Made by a program: the position numbers and the translations under genes. The notes below the pieces were generated by a model, which saw only the letters and a list, made by a program, of their open reading frames with translations, did not search any database and had not been told where the DNA came from. From Dongibacter bovis (lineage in GTDB: Bacteria; Bacillota; Negativicutes; Selenomonadales; Selenomonadaceae), in contig CACWQW010000001.1 of the NCBI GenBank assembly GCA_902763085.1, positions 21,998 to 85,997 on the forward strand: a stretch of 64,000 nt of DNA. The letters run 5' to 3'. Numbering within the stretch: the stretch's first letter is position 1; each line of letters begins with the position of its first letter. Shown here piece after piece: positions 1-8,682 of this stretch.

Positions 1-1173
1 ACGGACCTCGCCGCGCTCGTGAAGGCGGCGCGCGCCGCGCACGTGCGCTTCGTCTTCGCGGTCTCGCCGGGGCTCGACCTCGCGTATGCCGGGAGTGCGG
101 CGCAGGCGGACCGCGCGGCGATGCTCGAGAAATGCGAAGCGCTCTATGCGGTTGGCGTGCGCGACTTCGCCGTCTTCTTCGACGATATCGAGCAGAAGGA
201 CGGCGCGGGGCAGGCGTCCTTCCTCAACGACATCGCTGCGGCGCTGCGGGCGCGCCACCCTGACCTCGGCGCCATCCTCACGGTGCCCACGGAGTATTTC
301 CGTGCCGATATGGTCGATGAGGCGGGGCAGGCGAAGCCGTATACTGCGTCGTTCGCCGGGAAGCTCTCGAGGGACGTCATCGTCCTCTATACGGGAGAAG
401 GCGTCGTCAAGGGAGACCTCACGGCGGCGCAGCGCCAGGCAGCCGAGGCAGTCTACGGCAGGCCGCTGGGGATTTGGTGGAACTATCCCGTCACGGATTA
501 CAAGATGACGAACCTGGCGCTGGGTCCGATCGAGCGCTTGCCGCTCGCGGGTGTCCCTGCGGTCTTCTTCAACCCGATGCAGCACGCGCAGCTCTCGCGC
601 CTCTCGCTCGCGACGGGTGCCGCACTTGCGCGCGATCCCGCCCACTATGATCCGCAGGCGGCCTGGCACGCGGCGATCGTGCAGCAGTACGGGGGGCTCG
701 CGCCCGCCATGGAGACGTTTGCGGAGCATGCCCAGCATCTCGAGACGAACTGGGCGGAGATCGGGCGACAAGACGCACCGGCCCTACGCCGGGAGATGGA
801 TGATTTCTGGCAGTCGTATCCACGCGGCGCACTGCTGAAGCTGCGCGCGCGTCATCTCGACAAGAGCCTCGCCCAGGTGGAAGAGGCGACGGCAGCGCTG
901 CGTACGGGGCTCCCCGTGCGCTCTCGCGCGGAGTGCCAGCCGCAGGTCGACCAGCTCGCGCGGATCGTGCGGGCGGATCGGCGCGGTCTCGCGCTCCTCA
1001 TGGCCCAGCGGGGCAAGACTGCCTCGGAGGCCGACCGTGCGGCCTTCCTCGTTGCGCGTAGCGAGGTCCTCCAGCACGACGAGGAAGCGCGCATTTCCGA
1101 GAAGACGGCGCGCGCGTTCCTCGATGAGCTGACGGAGCACCTCGACCTCACGCCACCGGCGGCGAACAAGTGA
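1..1173 (+). CDS. GH84 family beta-N-acetylglucosaminidase (O-GlcNAcase-like), 5' end outside window
   Basis: The reading frame is open from base 1, so the N-terminus lies upstream; about 390 residues are visible. It opens with a strand resembling the catalytic barrel of hyaluronidase-type (GH84) enzymes (VRFVFAVSPGLDL), followed by FAVFFDDIE. In GH84 the adjacent Asp pair drives substrate-assisted cleavage of terminal beta-linked GlcNAc. A GIWWNYPVTD strand and a helical C-terminal region follow, as in the Clostridium enzymes. The visible part has no transmembrane segment or sorting signal; a signal peptide, if any, would be upstream. A strong hairpin follows the stop. Family assignment is good; the natural substrate (host glycans or bacterial glycoconjugates) is inference. 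Confidence 0.8.
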   Translation, partial: TDLAALVKAARAAHVRFVFAVSPGLDLAYAGSAAQADRAAMLEKCEALYAVGVRDFAVFFDDIEQKDGAGQASFLNDIAAALRARHPDLGAILTVPTEYFRADMVDEAGQAKPYTASFAGKLSRDVIVLYTGEGVVKGDLTAAQRQAAEAVYGRPLGIWWNYPVTDYKMTNLALGPIERLPLAGVPAVFFNPMQHAQLSRLSLATGAALARDPAHYDPQAAWHAAIVQQYGGLAPAMETFAEHAQHLETNWAEIGRQDAPALRREMDDFWQSYPRGALLKLRARHLDKSLAQVEEATAALRTGLPVRSRAECQPQVDQLARIVRADRRGLALLMAQRGKTASEADRAAFLVARSEVLQHDEEARISEKTARAFLDELTEHLDLTPPAANK

Positions 1174-1185
1174 CGCGCGGAATTT

Positions 1186-1226
1186 GGGACGCATGGACTG
1201 CTGGCTGATGGGCCATGCGTCCCTTT
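1186..1226 (+). terminator. Hairpin between the GH84 gene and the MocR gene
   Basis: An 11-bp perfect inverted repeat, GGGACGCATGG at 1186-1196 and CCATGCGTCCC at 1213-1223, is followed by only three T. It sits just upstream of the ribosome binding site of the next gene. It may be a weak terminator or an attenuating leader hairpin. Confidence 0.55.
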
Positions 1227-1241
1227 GCAGGAGGATCTCTT

Positions 1242-2699
1242 ATGCTGACGTATTCCTTTGACCACATCGGCAAGATGCCGCTCTATGAATATCTTTATCG
1301 CTGCATCCGCAAGGACATCGAGGCAGGTCGCCTGCAGGTCGGCGAGAAGTTGCCGTCGAAGCGCGCGCTCGCGCGTCAGCTCGGCATCAGCACCATCACC
1401 GTCGAAGGCGCCTACGGGCAGCTCACGGCAGAAGGCTATTGCCGCTCCCTGCCGAAGCGCGGCTTCTATGTGACGGAGGCGGCGCGCGTGATCCAGCGGG
1501 AAGCGGCACAGGGGGCACGTGCGGGAGAGCAGGCGGTCCTCGCGAGGGAGGCGGAGCCGCCGCAGGAGGACGAGGCTCCCGCCTATTTCGTCGATTTCGC
1601 CGAGGGCGGCGTGAACGCCGAGAACTTCCCCTTCACGACCTGGACGAAGCTCCTGCGCCAAGTCGTGGCGGAGGAGGCGGACGCCTTGATCGAGCGTTCT
1701 CCGGGCTTCGGCGCCATTCCTCTGCGACAGGCGATCGCGGCGCATCTGGCGCATTTCCGCGGCCTCGTCGTCCGGCCCGAGCAGATCGTCATCGGCGCCG
1801 GGACGGAGTACCTCTACAGTCTGCTCGTGCAGTTCTTCGGACGGGACAAGCGGTTCTGCGTGGAGAATCCTGGCTACGGGCGCATCCGCAAGATCTACGA
1901 GAGCTGCGGCGCCTGCTGCCTGCGCGCCGATCTCGACGAGGCGGGCGTCTGGCCGGCAGAGCTCTGCGCGGAGCAGGCGCAGATCCTCCACATCAGCCCC
2001 TCGCACCATTTCCCGACGGGGATCATCATGCCGATCAGCCGCCGCTACGAACTTCTCGGCTGGGCCGCGGCCGCGCCCGACCGCTACATCATCGAGGACG
2101 ATTACGACAGCGAGTTTCGTCTGACGGGACGTCCGATCCCCACGCTCATGGGTATCGATGTCGAGGGGCGCGTCATCTACATGAACACGTTCTCCAAGAG
2201 CTTGACGCCGACCATCCGCATCAGCTACCTCGTCCTGCCGGAAGCCTTGGTCGGTCCCTTCACGCGGCGCCTCGGCTTCTACAGCTGCACGGTTTCCAAT
2301 TTCGAGCAGTACACGCTCGCACGGTTCATCGAGAGCGGTGCCTTCGAGAAGCATATCAACCGCATGCGGACGCTCTACCGCAAGCGGCGGGAAAAGCTCC
2401 TCTCCCTGCTGCGGCGGAGCCGCTTCGCGCGGAACATGGAAATCGTCGAGCACGGCTCGGGTCTGCATTTCCTCGTGCGCTTCCACCGGGCGGGCAGCGA
2501 TGCGTCCGTGGTATCACGGCTGGCGGCGCAGGGCATCCACATGCGCTCGCTCTCGAGCTATTACGCGGCGTCGTCGCCGGAGGAACGCGAAAAAGCCTCC
2601 GACATGCAGCATCTCTTCGTGCTGGATTACTCCAGCGTCGAGGAGAGCCGCATGCCGGAGGCGGTGCGGCGCATCGAACGCCTCTGGGAGCGCCCGTAA
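1242..2699 (+). CDS. MocR/PdxR-type GntR regulator with aminotransferase-like domain
   Basis: This 485-residue protein has an N-terminal winged helix of the GntR type (about residues 10-75, with the GEKLPSKRALARQLGIS signature) joined to a fold-type I aminotransferase domain. The PLP-binding lysine is probably in NTFSKSLTPTIR. MocR proteins use PLP or its adducts as a signal to control nearby PLP, GABA or amino-acid genes. The start at 1242 is preferred over an in-frame ATG at 1215 because CAGGAGG at 1228-1234 is well placed for it. No obvious target such as pdxST or gabT is adjacent. The downstream gene is convergent, only 10 bp away. The class is confident; the regulon is unknown. Confidence 0.88.
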   Translation: MLTYSFDHIGKMPLYEYLYRCIRKDIEAGRLQVGEKLPSKRALARQLGISTITVEGAYGQLTAEGYCRSLPKRGFYVTEAARVIQREAAQGARAGEQAVLAREAEPPQEDEAPAYFVDFAEGGVNAENFPFTTWTKLLRQVVAEEADALIERSPGFGAIPLRQAIAAHLAHFRGLVVRPEQIVIGAGTEYLYSLLVQFFGRDKRFCVENPGYGRIRKIYESCGACCLRADLDEAGVWPAELCAEQAQILHISPSHHFPTGIIMPISRRYELLGWAAAAPDRYIIEDDYDSEFRLTGRPIPTLMGIDVEGRVIYMNTFSKSLTPTIRISYLVLPEALVGPFTRRLGFYSCTVSNFEQYTLARFIESGAFEKHINRMRTLYRKRREKLLSLLRRSRFARNMEIVEHGSGLHFLVRFHRAGSDASVVSRLAAQGIHMRSLSSYYAASSPEEREKASDMQHLFVLDYSSVEESRMPEAVRRIERLWERP

Positions 2700-2709
2700 G
2701 GCGCGTCGT

Positions 2710-4488
2710 TCACGCTTTCGGCGCGGCGATCTTGGGAAAGGAGAGCAGGAAGCGCGTGCCCTCACCGGGCTGACTTTCGACCTCGATCGTGCCGCCGAAG
2801 AGCTTCACGAGGAACTTGACGAGGGCGAGGCCGATGCCGTTGCCGCCGGACTTACGTGCGCGTGCCTTGTCCACGCGGTAGAAGCGGTCGAAGATGAAGG
2901 GCAGGTGCTGCGCGTCGATGCCGATGCCGTTGTCCGCGACGGAGAAGAGGATGGCATCTTTTTCCTCGCGGCAGCCCACGGTGATGGTGCCTCCCTCCGG
3001 CGTATACTTGATGGCGTTGTCGATGAGGTTCTGCAGAATCTGACGGAAGAGGTCTTCCTTGGCCAGCAGCTGGGCAGGTGTCGTTTGCACGACCTGCACC
3101 TGCTGCTGCTTTTTTTGTGCCTTGGGCAGCAGTGCCTGCAGCGAGAGCTCCAACATGCGATCGGCGCTCAGAGGCTCTTTCTTCATATCCTTCCCCAGCT
3201 TCTTGTTGTCGAGCCGTGCGAGCTCGAGCAGGGCGGTGATGAGCCGGTCCATGCGCTCTGCCTCCTGGAGGATGACCTGGCTGCAATGGCGGCTGACGTC
3301 CGGGGAGGAGAAATCGTCCTCCGTGAGAAATTCGGCAAAGCCGCGGATGGAGGTGAGCGGCGTGCGCAGCTCGTGGGCGGCGTTGCTGACGAACTCTGCC
3401 TGCCGCCGGTTGATCGCGTCGAGCAGGGAGATGTCGTGGAAGACGGCGAGCACCGCCGTGCTCTCGTGCGCCTCGAAGGTGGCGAAGTAGACCTTGAAGA
3501 TGTGCGGCGTGCCGCTCACGGGGAGGGAGATGCGGATGGTCGCCGCCTGTTTCCGCTCGAGGACCTGCTGCGCCGTCTCGGAGATGAGCGCGTTGCCGAG
3601 GACGTGGATGCTGTGACGCCGCATATCCTCCGGCTGCAGGGAGAAGAGGTCGCGCGCCTGGCGGTTCGCGTCCATGATGGCGCCGTTCTCGTCGAGGAGG
3701 AGGACGCCGTTGTCCATGGATTCGAGGATGAGGTTGAGCTTCTGATTCTCCGTCTGCGCCTCGTCGATCTTGTGCGCGAGGTTGCCGGCGAGCTGGTTGA
3801 TGGTACGGATGAGGATATCGAACTCGTCATCCGTGCGATACGTGATGCGCCGCGAGAGGTCACCGCCCATGATGGCGTGGGCCGCCTTGATGATGGTGAG
3901 GATGGGGGAAAGCTGGCGATGCGCGAGCCAGAGGGCGAGGGCGATGGAGACGAGGAACGCCGTGCCCAAGGCGATGAGCAGCATGCGGATGCTGTGGGAG
4001 AGGGAGTCCTCGATCGGCTGCAGCGAGGTCGCCGTCCGAATGACCCCGGCGAACCGCTGGTTGACGCGGACGGGGATGGCGACGTACATCATGTTTTCCT
4101 GCAGGGTGTAGCTGTAGCGGGTGGCGGTGCCGTAGTCGTGGAATATGGCAGCCTGCACCTCGGGGCGGCCCCAGTGGTTGTCCATCGTCTCGGCGTCCTT
4201 GTTCGTATCGGCGAGCACCGAGCCTCCTTCGTCGAGGATGGTCACGCGCAGTCCCGTCGTCGCGTAGATCTCGGCGATGTCGTCATTCAGCCGATCCCGA
4301 TGACGATACATGTCGTCTCGGAGCGTCTGCTCGATGATCTCCGCGTGCACGCGGAGGTCCCGTTCCTCATCCCGCAGATTCTCTTTATGGAAGAAATCCA
4401 TGAGCAGGATGCCGAGGATGAGCAGGCCCGTGAGGGAAAGCAGTAAGAACGAGCGGAGAATCCGTCGGGTGATCTTGGCGTTCAGCAT
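2710..4488 (-). CDS. PhoR/WalK-like membrane sensor histidine kinase, no adjacent response regulator
   Basis: The 592-residue kinase has TM1 at about residues 12-33, a roughly 130-residue extracytoplasmic sensor, TM2 at about 168-190, HAMP (190-243), PAS (about 248-355), HisKA with phospho-acceptor His372 in AAHELRTPLTS, and HATPase_c with NLIDNAIKYTPEGG, DNGIGI, FDRFYRVDK and GNGIGLALVK. All catalytic boxes look intact. The start is supported by AAGGAG just upstream of the ATG. A good promoter lies upstream (4538-4566). No response regulator gene is adjacent or elsewhere in the window, so its partner is encoded elsewhere. The architecture fits phosphate or cell-wall sensing, but the signal cannot be read from sequence. 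Confidence 0.92.
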   Translation of the reverse strand: MLNAKITRRILRSFLLLSLTGLLILGILLMDFFHKENLRDEERDLRVHAEIIEQTLRDDMYRHRDRLNDDIAEIYATTGLRVTILDEGGSVLADTNKDAETMDNHWGRPEVQAAIFHDYGTATRYSYTLQENMMYVAIPVRVNQRFAGVIRTATSLQPIEDSLSHSIRMLLIALGTAFLVSIALALWLAHRQLSPILTIIKAAHAIMGGDLSRRITYRTDDEFDILIRTINQLAGNLAHKIDEAQTENQKLNLILESMDNGVLLLDENGAIMDANRQARDLFSLQPEDMRRHSIHVLGNALISETAQQVLERKQAATIRISLPVSGTPHIFKVYFATFEAHESTAVLAVFHDISLLDAINRRQAEFVSNAAHELRTPLTSIRGFAEFLTEDDFSSPDVSRHCSQVILQEAERMDRLITALLELARLDNKKLGKDMKKEPLSADRMLELSLQALLPKAQKKQQQVQVVQTTPAQLLAKEDLFRQILQNLIDNAIKYTPEGGTITVGCREEKDAILFSVADNGIGIDAQHLPFIFDRFYRVDKARARKSGGNGIGLALVKFLVKLFGGTIEVESQPGEGTRFLLSFPKIAAPKA

Positions 4489-4537
4489 GCGGTCGCTCCT
4501 TTATGTTCGTGCAGGATGAGCAATCTTCTTCATGCCT

Positions 4538-4566
4538 ATTATACTCTGTCTGCTGCCCTTGTCCAA
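4538..4566 (-). promoter_or_regulatory. Sigma-A-type promoter of the histidine kinase gene
   Basis: On the minus strand, TTGGAC (4566-4561) and TATAAT (4543-4538) are separated by 17 bp, about 50 bp upstream of the kinase ATG. The aminotransferase gene is divergent; its own promoter is less clear (TAAAAT at 4607-4612 with a weak -35). Confidence 0.75.
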
Positions 4567-4666
4567 CGGAGGCGGGGCCGCGCTTTCATTTTGCGCGTAT
4601 CTATGATAAAATAAGAGCGGTTGTTACATCGTAAACAGGATGCGTTGACCGCATCCCGGTGAGAGA

Positions 4667-5872
4667 ATGGGGACGGGTGCAGATATGGTTGCAAAGAAAA
4701 TGTTTGAGCTGGGAACGAAGAAGTCGACGATCCGGACGATCTTTGAGTTCGGCAGGAAGCGGGCAGCTGAGGTCGGGGAGGATCAGGTGTTCGACTTCAG
4801 CCTGGGAAATCCGAACGTGCCGACGCCGGACTTCATCCGGCAGGCGGCCGTGGACATCCTGGAAACGGAGGCTCCGAACGACATCCACGGCTATACGGTG
4901 GCACCCGGTCATCCCAAGGTGCGGGCAGCGGTGGCGAAGAGCCTGAACCGCAGGTTCGGCATGGACTACGAGGGGAAGAACATCTTCATGACGGCCGGTG
5001 CGGCCGCCGCCATCACGATCTGCTTCAAGGCGCTCTGCGAGGAGGGAGACGAGTTCGTTGCCCTTGCGCCGTTCTTCCCCGAGTATCGCTGCTTCGTGGA
5101 GTCCGTTGGCGGCAAGCTCGTCGTCGTGCCTGCCCGCACGGAGGATTTCCAGATCGATTTCGATGCCTTCGAGCGCTCGCTTACGCCGCATACGAAGGCC
5201 GTCATCGTCAATTCCCCGAACAATCCGAGCGGTGCGATCTACTCCGAGCAGACCATCGAGCGGCTTGCGAAGATCCTGCGCGAAAAGGAGCAGGCGTATG
5301 GCCACCCGATCTTCATCATCTCGGATGAGCCGTATCGGGAGATTGCCTTTGCGGGGTACACCGTCCCCTACGTGCCGAAATACTATGCGGATACGCTCGT
5401 CTGCTACTCGTACAGCAAGTCCTTCTCGCTGCCCGGCGAGCGCATCGGCTATATCGCCGTGCCGGACAGTGTCGCCTCGTTCGCGGAGGTCTTCGGTGCG
5501 ATCGCGGGAGCGGCGCGCGTGCTCACGCATGTGAATGCGCCGTCGCTCTGGCAGTACGTGATCGCGCGCTGCGTCGATGAGCCTTCGGATATCCGCACGT
5601 ACGTGGAGAACGGCAAGCTGCTCTACGACGGCCTCATCGCCGCGGGCTTCACCTGCGTGAAGCCGCAGGGGGCGTTCTACCTTTTCCCAAAGTGCCTCGA
5701 GGAGGACGACGCGGCGTTCTGTGAGCGCGCGAAGAAATACGGCCTGCTGCTCGTGCCGGGGGCGGATTTCGGCTGCCCGGGGTATTTCCGCGCGGCGTAC
5801 TGCATCAAGACGGAGACGATCCGCCGCTCGCTGCCGCTCTTCAAGCAGCTGGCAGCAGAGTACGGCAAGTGA
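4667..5872 (+). CDS. Class I/II pyridoxal-phosphate aminotransferase
   Basis: A 401-residue fold-type I aminotransferase of the aspartate aminotransferase superfamily. Visible signatures are the N-terminal FDFSLGNPNVPTP, NSPNNPSGAIYS, ISDEPYREIAF (the Asp that contacts the pyridine nitrogen) and SYSKSFSLPGERIGY with the Schiff-base lysine. It should transfer amino groups between an amino acid and a 2-oxo acid; the substrate is not clear from motifs. ATG 4667 gives the full frame, but ATG 4685 (MVAKKMF) is a plausible alternative because neither has a strong Shine-Dalgarno. A terminator follows, so it appears monocistronic. Confidence 0.88.
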   Translation: MGTGADMVAKKMFELGTKKSTIRTIFEFGRKRAAEVGEDQVFDFSLGNPNVPTPDFIRQAAVDILETEAPNDIHGYTVAPGHPKVRAAVAKSLNRRFGMDYEGKNIFMTAGAAAAITICFKALCEEGDEFVALAPFFPEYRCFVESVGGKLVVVPARTEDFQIDFDAFERSLTPHTKAVIVNSPNNPSGAIYSEQTIERLAKILREKEQAYGHPIFIISDEPYREIAFAGYTVPYVPKYYADTLVCYSYSKSFSLPGERIGYIAVPDSVASFAEVFGAIAGAARVLTHVNAPSLWQYVIARCVDEPSDIRTYVENGKLLYDGLIAAGFTCVKPQGAFYLFPKCLEEDDAAFCERAKKYGLLLVPGADFGCPGYFRAAYCIKTETIRRSLPLFKQLAAEYGK

Positions 5873-5885
5873 TCCAGGGCCGCGA

Positions 5886-5910
5886 GAGGAGCCGTTCGCG
5901 GCTCTTTTTT
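5886..5910 (+). terminator. Rho-independent terminator after the aminotransferase
   Basis: Stem GAGCCG (5889-5894), TTCG tetraloop, CGGCTC (5899-5904), then six T. It is a compact canonical terminator 15-40 bp after the stop codon. Confidence 0.88.
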
Positions 5911-5934
5911 CGTTATGGGGTTTATGGTATAATG

Positions 5935-5943
5935 AACTGAAAT
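5935..5943 (+). promoter_or_regulatory. Extended -10 promoter of the 518-residue gene
   Basis: TGG followed directly by TATAAT (5938-5943) makes an extended -10 element 26 bp upstream of the start. No convincing -35 is visible. Confidence 0.55.
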
Positions 5944-5969
5944 TCTTGGAAATGGAGTCGAAGTGATTC

Positions 5970-7526
5970 ATGGCGAATATTTACAGCAGGGTGGAGCTCT
6001 TCTATCAGGAAAATCCTGATGCGGAGGCCATCGTGTCACAGGAGAAGGTTGAGCAGTATTTCCGCCGACGGGCCTGGCATGCCGCGAGCCGTCATGACAT
6101 GGAACGGGAGTGGCGGCTGCTCGCACAGCTCATCGCGTATATCGACCGCGGTGAGTTCTATTCGTTTGAATCCTTGACTGCCATGGATTATGAGGAGGTT
6201 CTGCTGCGCGTGCGGGAGACGAACCCGGAGTTCCTGCTCAGCGATGAGAATATCGGTCAGGCGTTCGCGACCTGGCGGGCGTTCTACAAGATCGCCCTGC
6301 CGGATGCGGACCGCTCCCTCTACGACAACCTGCAGGCCGCAGAAGAAGAGTGCCTGGCCCTCAGGGATTACCGGCAGGAACAGCAGGAGCGACGGGACCA
6401 GCAGGAGGACATCGTTTCTCAGTTCGAGCGGGACGGGATCTCAACGCAAGAGATGCGCCAGATGGATCGGCAGCTCAACGATCTCATCGAGGACGTGCAG
6501 GACTTCTATCTGCGCGAAGACCACGATGCGGACTTCAACCGGGCGGTCTATCTCTTCTGGGGGCCGGAGGATCATCCGAACAATCCCTCGTCAGAGCTGA
6601 AGCCGGAAGGGGCTTGGCAGATGTTTTGGGATTATTTCCTTTTCGATTATCACCTGATCGGCAAGGATGATACGCCGTTCCATCATTACTATTTGGAATG
6701 CGGAGCGGGCTTCGACCGGATGCAGCGGCTCGTCGCAGAGTTCTTCCTGCAGGCGCGGTTCCATGTCTTCTACGTGGAGTCGTTTGCGGAGGACTATATC
6801 GCCTGCCGCGACCTGCTGACGGAGGAAAAGATGGAGCTGCCGCTGCAGGAGCTCCCATCGCATCCCAACAAGATGATCTTCTACGGGCACGTGTATGAGC
6901 GGGGCGACATCGCGTTCAATCACGTCTGTGCGGTACCGGCGACGAAGAAGCTGCGGCGCCGCATCAAGGAGGAGATCCAGCGCTTGTGGGAGGTGTACCG
7001 CATCCGCTTCCCTGAGGCGACGGTCGAGGAGTTCCTCTCGCAGCGCACGGCCGCGGTGCTCCACGTCATGCGCCTCATGACATCGCAGCCACAGCTGCGG
7101 GTGGTGCCGACGCTGCCGGCAGCGCGCAGGCGCCCGCGCGCAAAGCGGAAAGCGCTGCCGGAAAATTTTCTCTCCGCGCTGGAGCGACTGGAGCGCAAGG
7201 CATCCTTACTCCCGTTTACGCGTGAGGAGCGCGAGATCATGCGCGATGTCTACTGCGATTTCGTGCAGCGAGCGCCCCTCTCGGTGCAGGTCATGAAGCG
7301 CGGCGACACGCTCGCGGCCGCCATCCTGACGGTGGCCATGATCAATGGCACGCTGGCCTCTTCCGAGAAGGAGGTGCTGCGGCTCTTCCGCACGACCAGC
7401 GAGCGCGTGCGTGCGCGGTTCGGGGAGATCATCACAGAGCTTGATGGCGTGATGTTCGACCCGCGCTATCTATCCGAAGTCGGCATGGTGAACCTGCTAT
7501 ACCTGCCGCCTGATCCTGAAGAATAG
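5970..7526 (+). CDS. Protein of unknown function; SEC-C-protein-like middle region and possible cyclin-fold C-terminus
   Basis: I do not recognise this 518-residue soluble protein. It has no signal peptide or membrane segment. Residues about 1-120 are helical and acidic, and 115-170 look like coiled coil rich in Gln, Glu and Arg. Residues about 205-335 (FWDYFLFDYHLIGKDDTPFH, later FHVFYVES, then MIFYGHVYERGDIAF) resemble the globular region that accompanies SEC-C zinc motifs in clostridial proteins, but no Cys-rich SEC-C motif is present. A basic linker (about 375-390) leads to a C-terminal helical segment (DTLAAAILTVAMINGTLASS then a helix-turn-helix-like stretch) reminiscent of the TFIIB/cyclin repeat. 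It has its own promoter and sits directly before an amidohydrolase gene. The domain suggestions are inference by eye. Confidence 0.7.
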   Translation: MANIYSRVELFYQENPDAEAIVSQEKVEQYFRRRAWHAASRHDMEREWRLLAQLIAYIDRGEFYSFESLTAMDYEEVLLRVRETNPEFLLSDENIGQAFATWRAFYKIALPDADRSLYDNLQAAEEECLALRDYRQEQQERRDQQEDIVSQFERDGISTQEMRQMDRQLNDLIEDVQDFYLREDHDADFNRAVYLFWGPEDHPNNPSSELKPEGAWQMFWDYFLFDYHLIGKDDTPFHHYYLECGAGFDRMQRLVAEFFLQARFHVFYVESFAEDYIACRDLLTEEKMELPLQELPSHPNKMIFYGHVYERGDIAFNHVCAVPATKKLRRRIKEEIQRLWEVYRIRFPEATVEEFLSQRTAAVLHVMRLMTSQPQLRVVPTLPAARRRPRAKRKALPENFLSALERLERKASLLPFTREEREIMRDVYCDFVQRAPLSVQVMKRGDTLAAAILTVAMINGTLASSEKEVLRLFRTTSERVRARFGEIITELDGVMFDPRYLSEVGMVNLLYLPPDPEE

Positions 7527-7538
7527 GAGGGGAATCGC

Positions 7539-8666
7539 ATGGAAGCATTGGAAAAGTTCCTGTTGGAAGAGTTTTATTGGCTGCACCGTCATCCGGAGCT
7601 CTCGTTTCAGGAGGTCGAGACGACGGCGCATCTGCGCGATCGGCTGGAGGAGTACGGCTTCCGCGTGCTTGATCTGCCGCTCAAGACGGGCATCGTAGCG
7701 GAACTCGGCGAGGGTGGCCCTGTGACGGCGCTGCGCGCCGACATCGATGCGCTGCCGATCACGGAGCAGACAGGGCTTCCGTACCAATCAGAGCGCTCCG
7801 GTGTCATGCACGCCTGCGGGCATGATTTCCACACGGCGTCGGTCCTCGGCGCGGCGTTGCTCCTGCGCGAGCGGGGCGACCTTCGCGGGCGGGTGCGCAT
7901 CGTCTTCCAGCCGGCGGAGGAAGCGCCGGGTGGAGCGAAGATCCTCATGGACCAGGGGGCGCTCGACGGAGTGTCCGCCATGTTCGGCCTGCATTGCTCG
8001 CCGCAGCTTTCCGTCGGTACTGTGGGGATCCGCGAGGGTGCTGTGACGGCATCTGTCGATCGGTTCCTCATCTATTTCCGCGGCAGGGGAACGCACGCGG
8101 CGCATCCCGAGCGGGGCGCAGACCCGATTCCCGCCATGGCGTCGTTCGTCCAGTCGGTGCAGACCATCATGAACCGCAATGTCGATCCTGCGGAGGCGGG
8201 CATCGTGAGCGTCACGCATGTCGAGGCGGGCAATACCTGGAATGTCATCCCCGATGAGGCGCTTGTCGAGGGCACGACGCGCAGCTTTTCCGCGAAGACT
8301 CGCGCTCTGATCCGCCGCCGTCTTTACAAGCTCGCGGAGGGGACAGCGGCGGCGTACGGAGTGCAGGCGGTCATCGATTGGTATGAGGGACCGCCAGCCA
8401 CGAACAATACGCCCGCCTGGACGGAGCTCGCGCGCAAGGTGGCGCGCGCGCATCGACTCTCTGTCGTCGAGGCGCCGATATCGCTTGCAGGAGAGGATTT
8501 CGCCTTTTATCAGGAGAAAATTCCTGGCTGCTTCGTGCTCGTCGGCACGGGCAAGTCAGCGGCGAACCACAATGCGAAGTTCCGCGTCGATCCCTGTGCG
8601 CTCGTGCCGACGGCGGAGTATCTGGCGGCACTGGCTGCGGCCTCGCTGCAGGAGCTGGCATCGTGA
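7539..8666 (+). CDS. M20D amidohydrolase (hippurate / N-acyl amino acid hydrolase family)
   Basis: A 375-residue metal-dependent amidohydrolase. The di-metal site is visible as HACGHDFH (residues 91-98), FQPAEEAPGG (catalytic Glu about 127 and metal Glu about 128) and GLHCSP (His about 152). A lid domain occupies the middle (about 175-285), with GTHAAHPERGADP marking its start. Members release amino acids from N-acyl, N-acetyl or peptide-like conjugates; some act on N-acetyl-diaminopimelate. AGGAGGGG just upstream supports the start. It follows the unknown gene by 12 bp and is followed by recG after 16 bp, so it is probably cotranscribed with both. Exact substrate not determined. Confidence 0.88.
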   Translation: MEALEKFLLEEFYWLHRHPELSFQEVETTAHLRDRLEEYGFRVLDLPLKTGIVAELGEGGPVTALRADIDALPITEQTGLPYQSERSGVMHACGHDFHTASVLGAALLLRERGDLRGRVRIVFQPAEEAPGGAKILMDQGALDGVSAMFGLHCSPQLSVGTVGIREGAVTASVDRFLIYFRGRGTHAAHPERGADPIPAMASFVQSVQTIMNRNVDPAEAGIVSVTHVEAGNTWNVIPDEALVEGTTRSFSAKTRALIRRRLYKLAEGTAAAYGVQAVIDWYEGPPATNNTPAWTELARKVARAHRLSVVEAPISLAGEDFAFYQEKIPGCFVLVGTGKSAANHNAKFRVDPCALVPTAEYLAALAAASLQELAS

Positions 8667-8682
8667 GGGGAGTGTGCTGCGC

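Noticed and set aside
2338..4446. Very long plus-strand frame opposite the histidine kinase gene, and similar long antisense frames elsewhere
   Set aside because: GC-rich coding DNA produces long open antisense frames; these lack family motifs and ribosome binding sites, while the opposite strand encodes recognised domains.
8383..8682. A 100-codon N-terminal extension of RecG
   Set aside because: It is the shifted-frame shadow of the amidohydrolase gene, Arg/Ser-rich, and the RecG family begins at ATG 8683.
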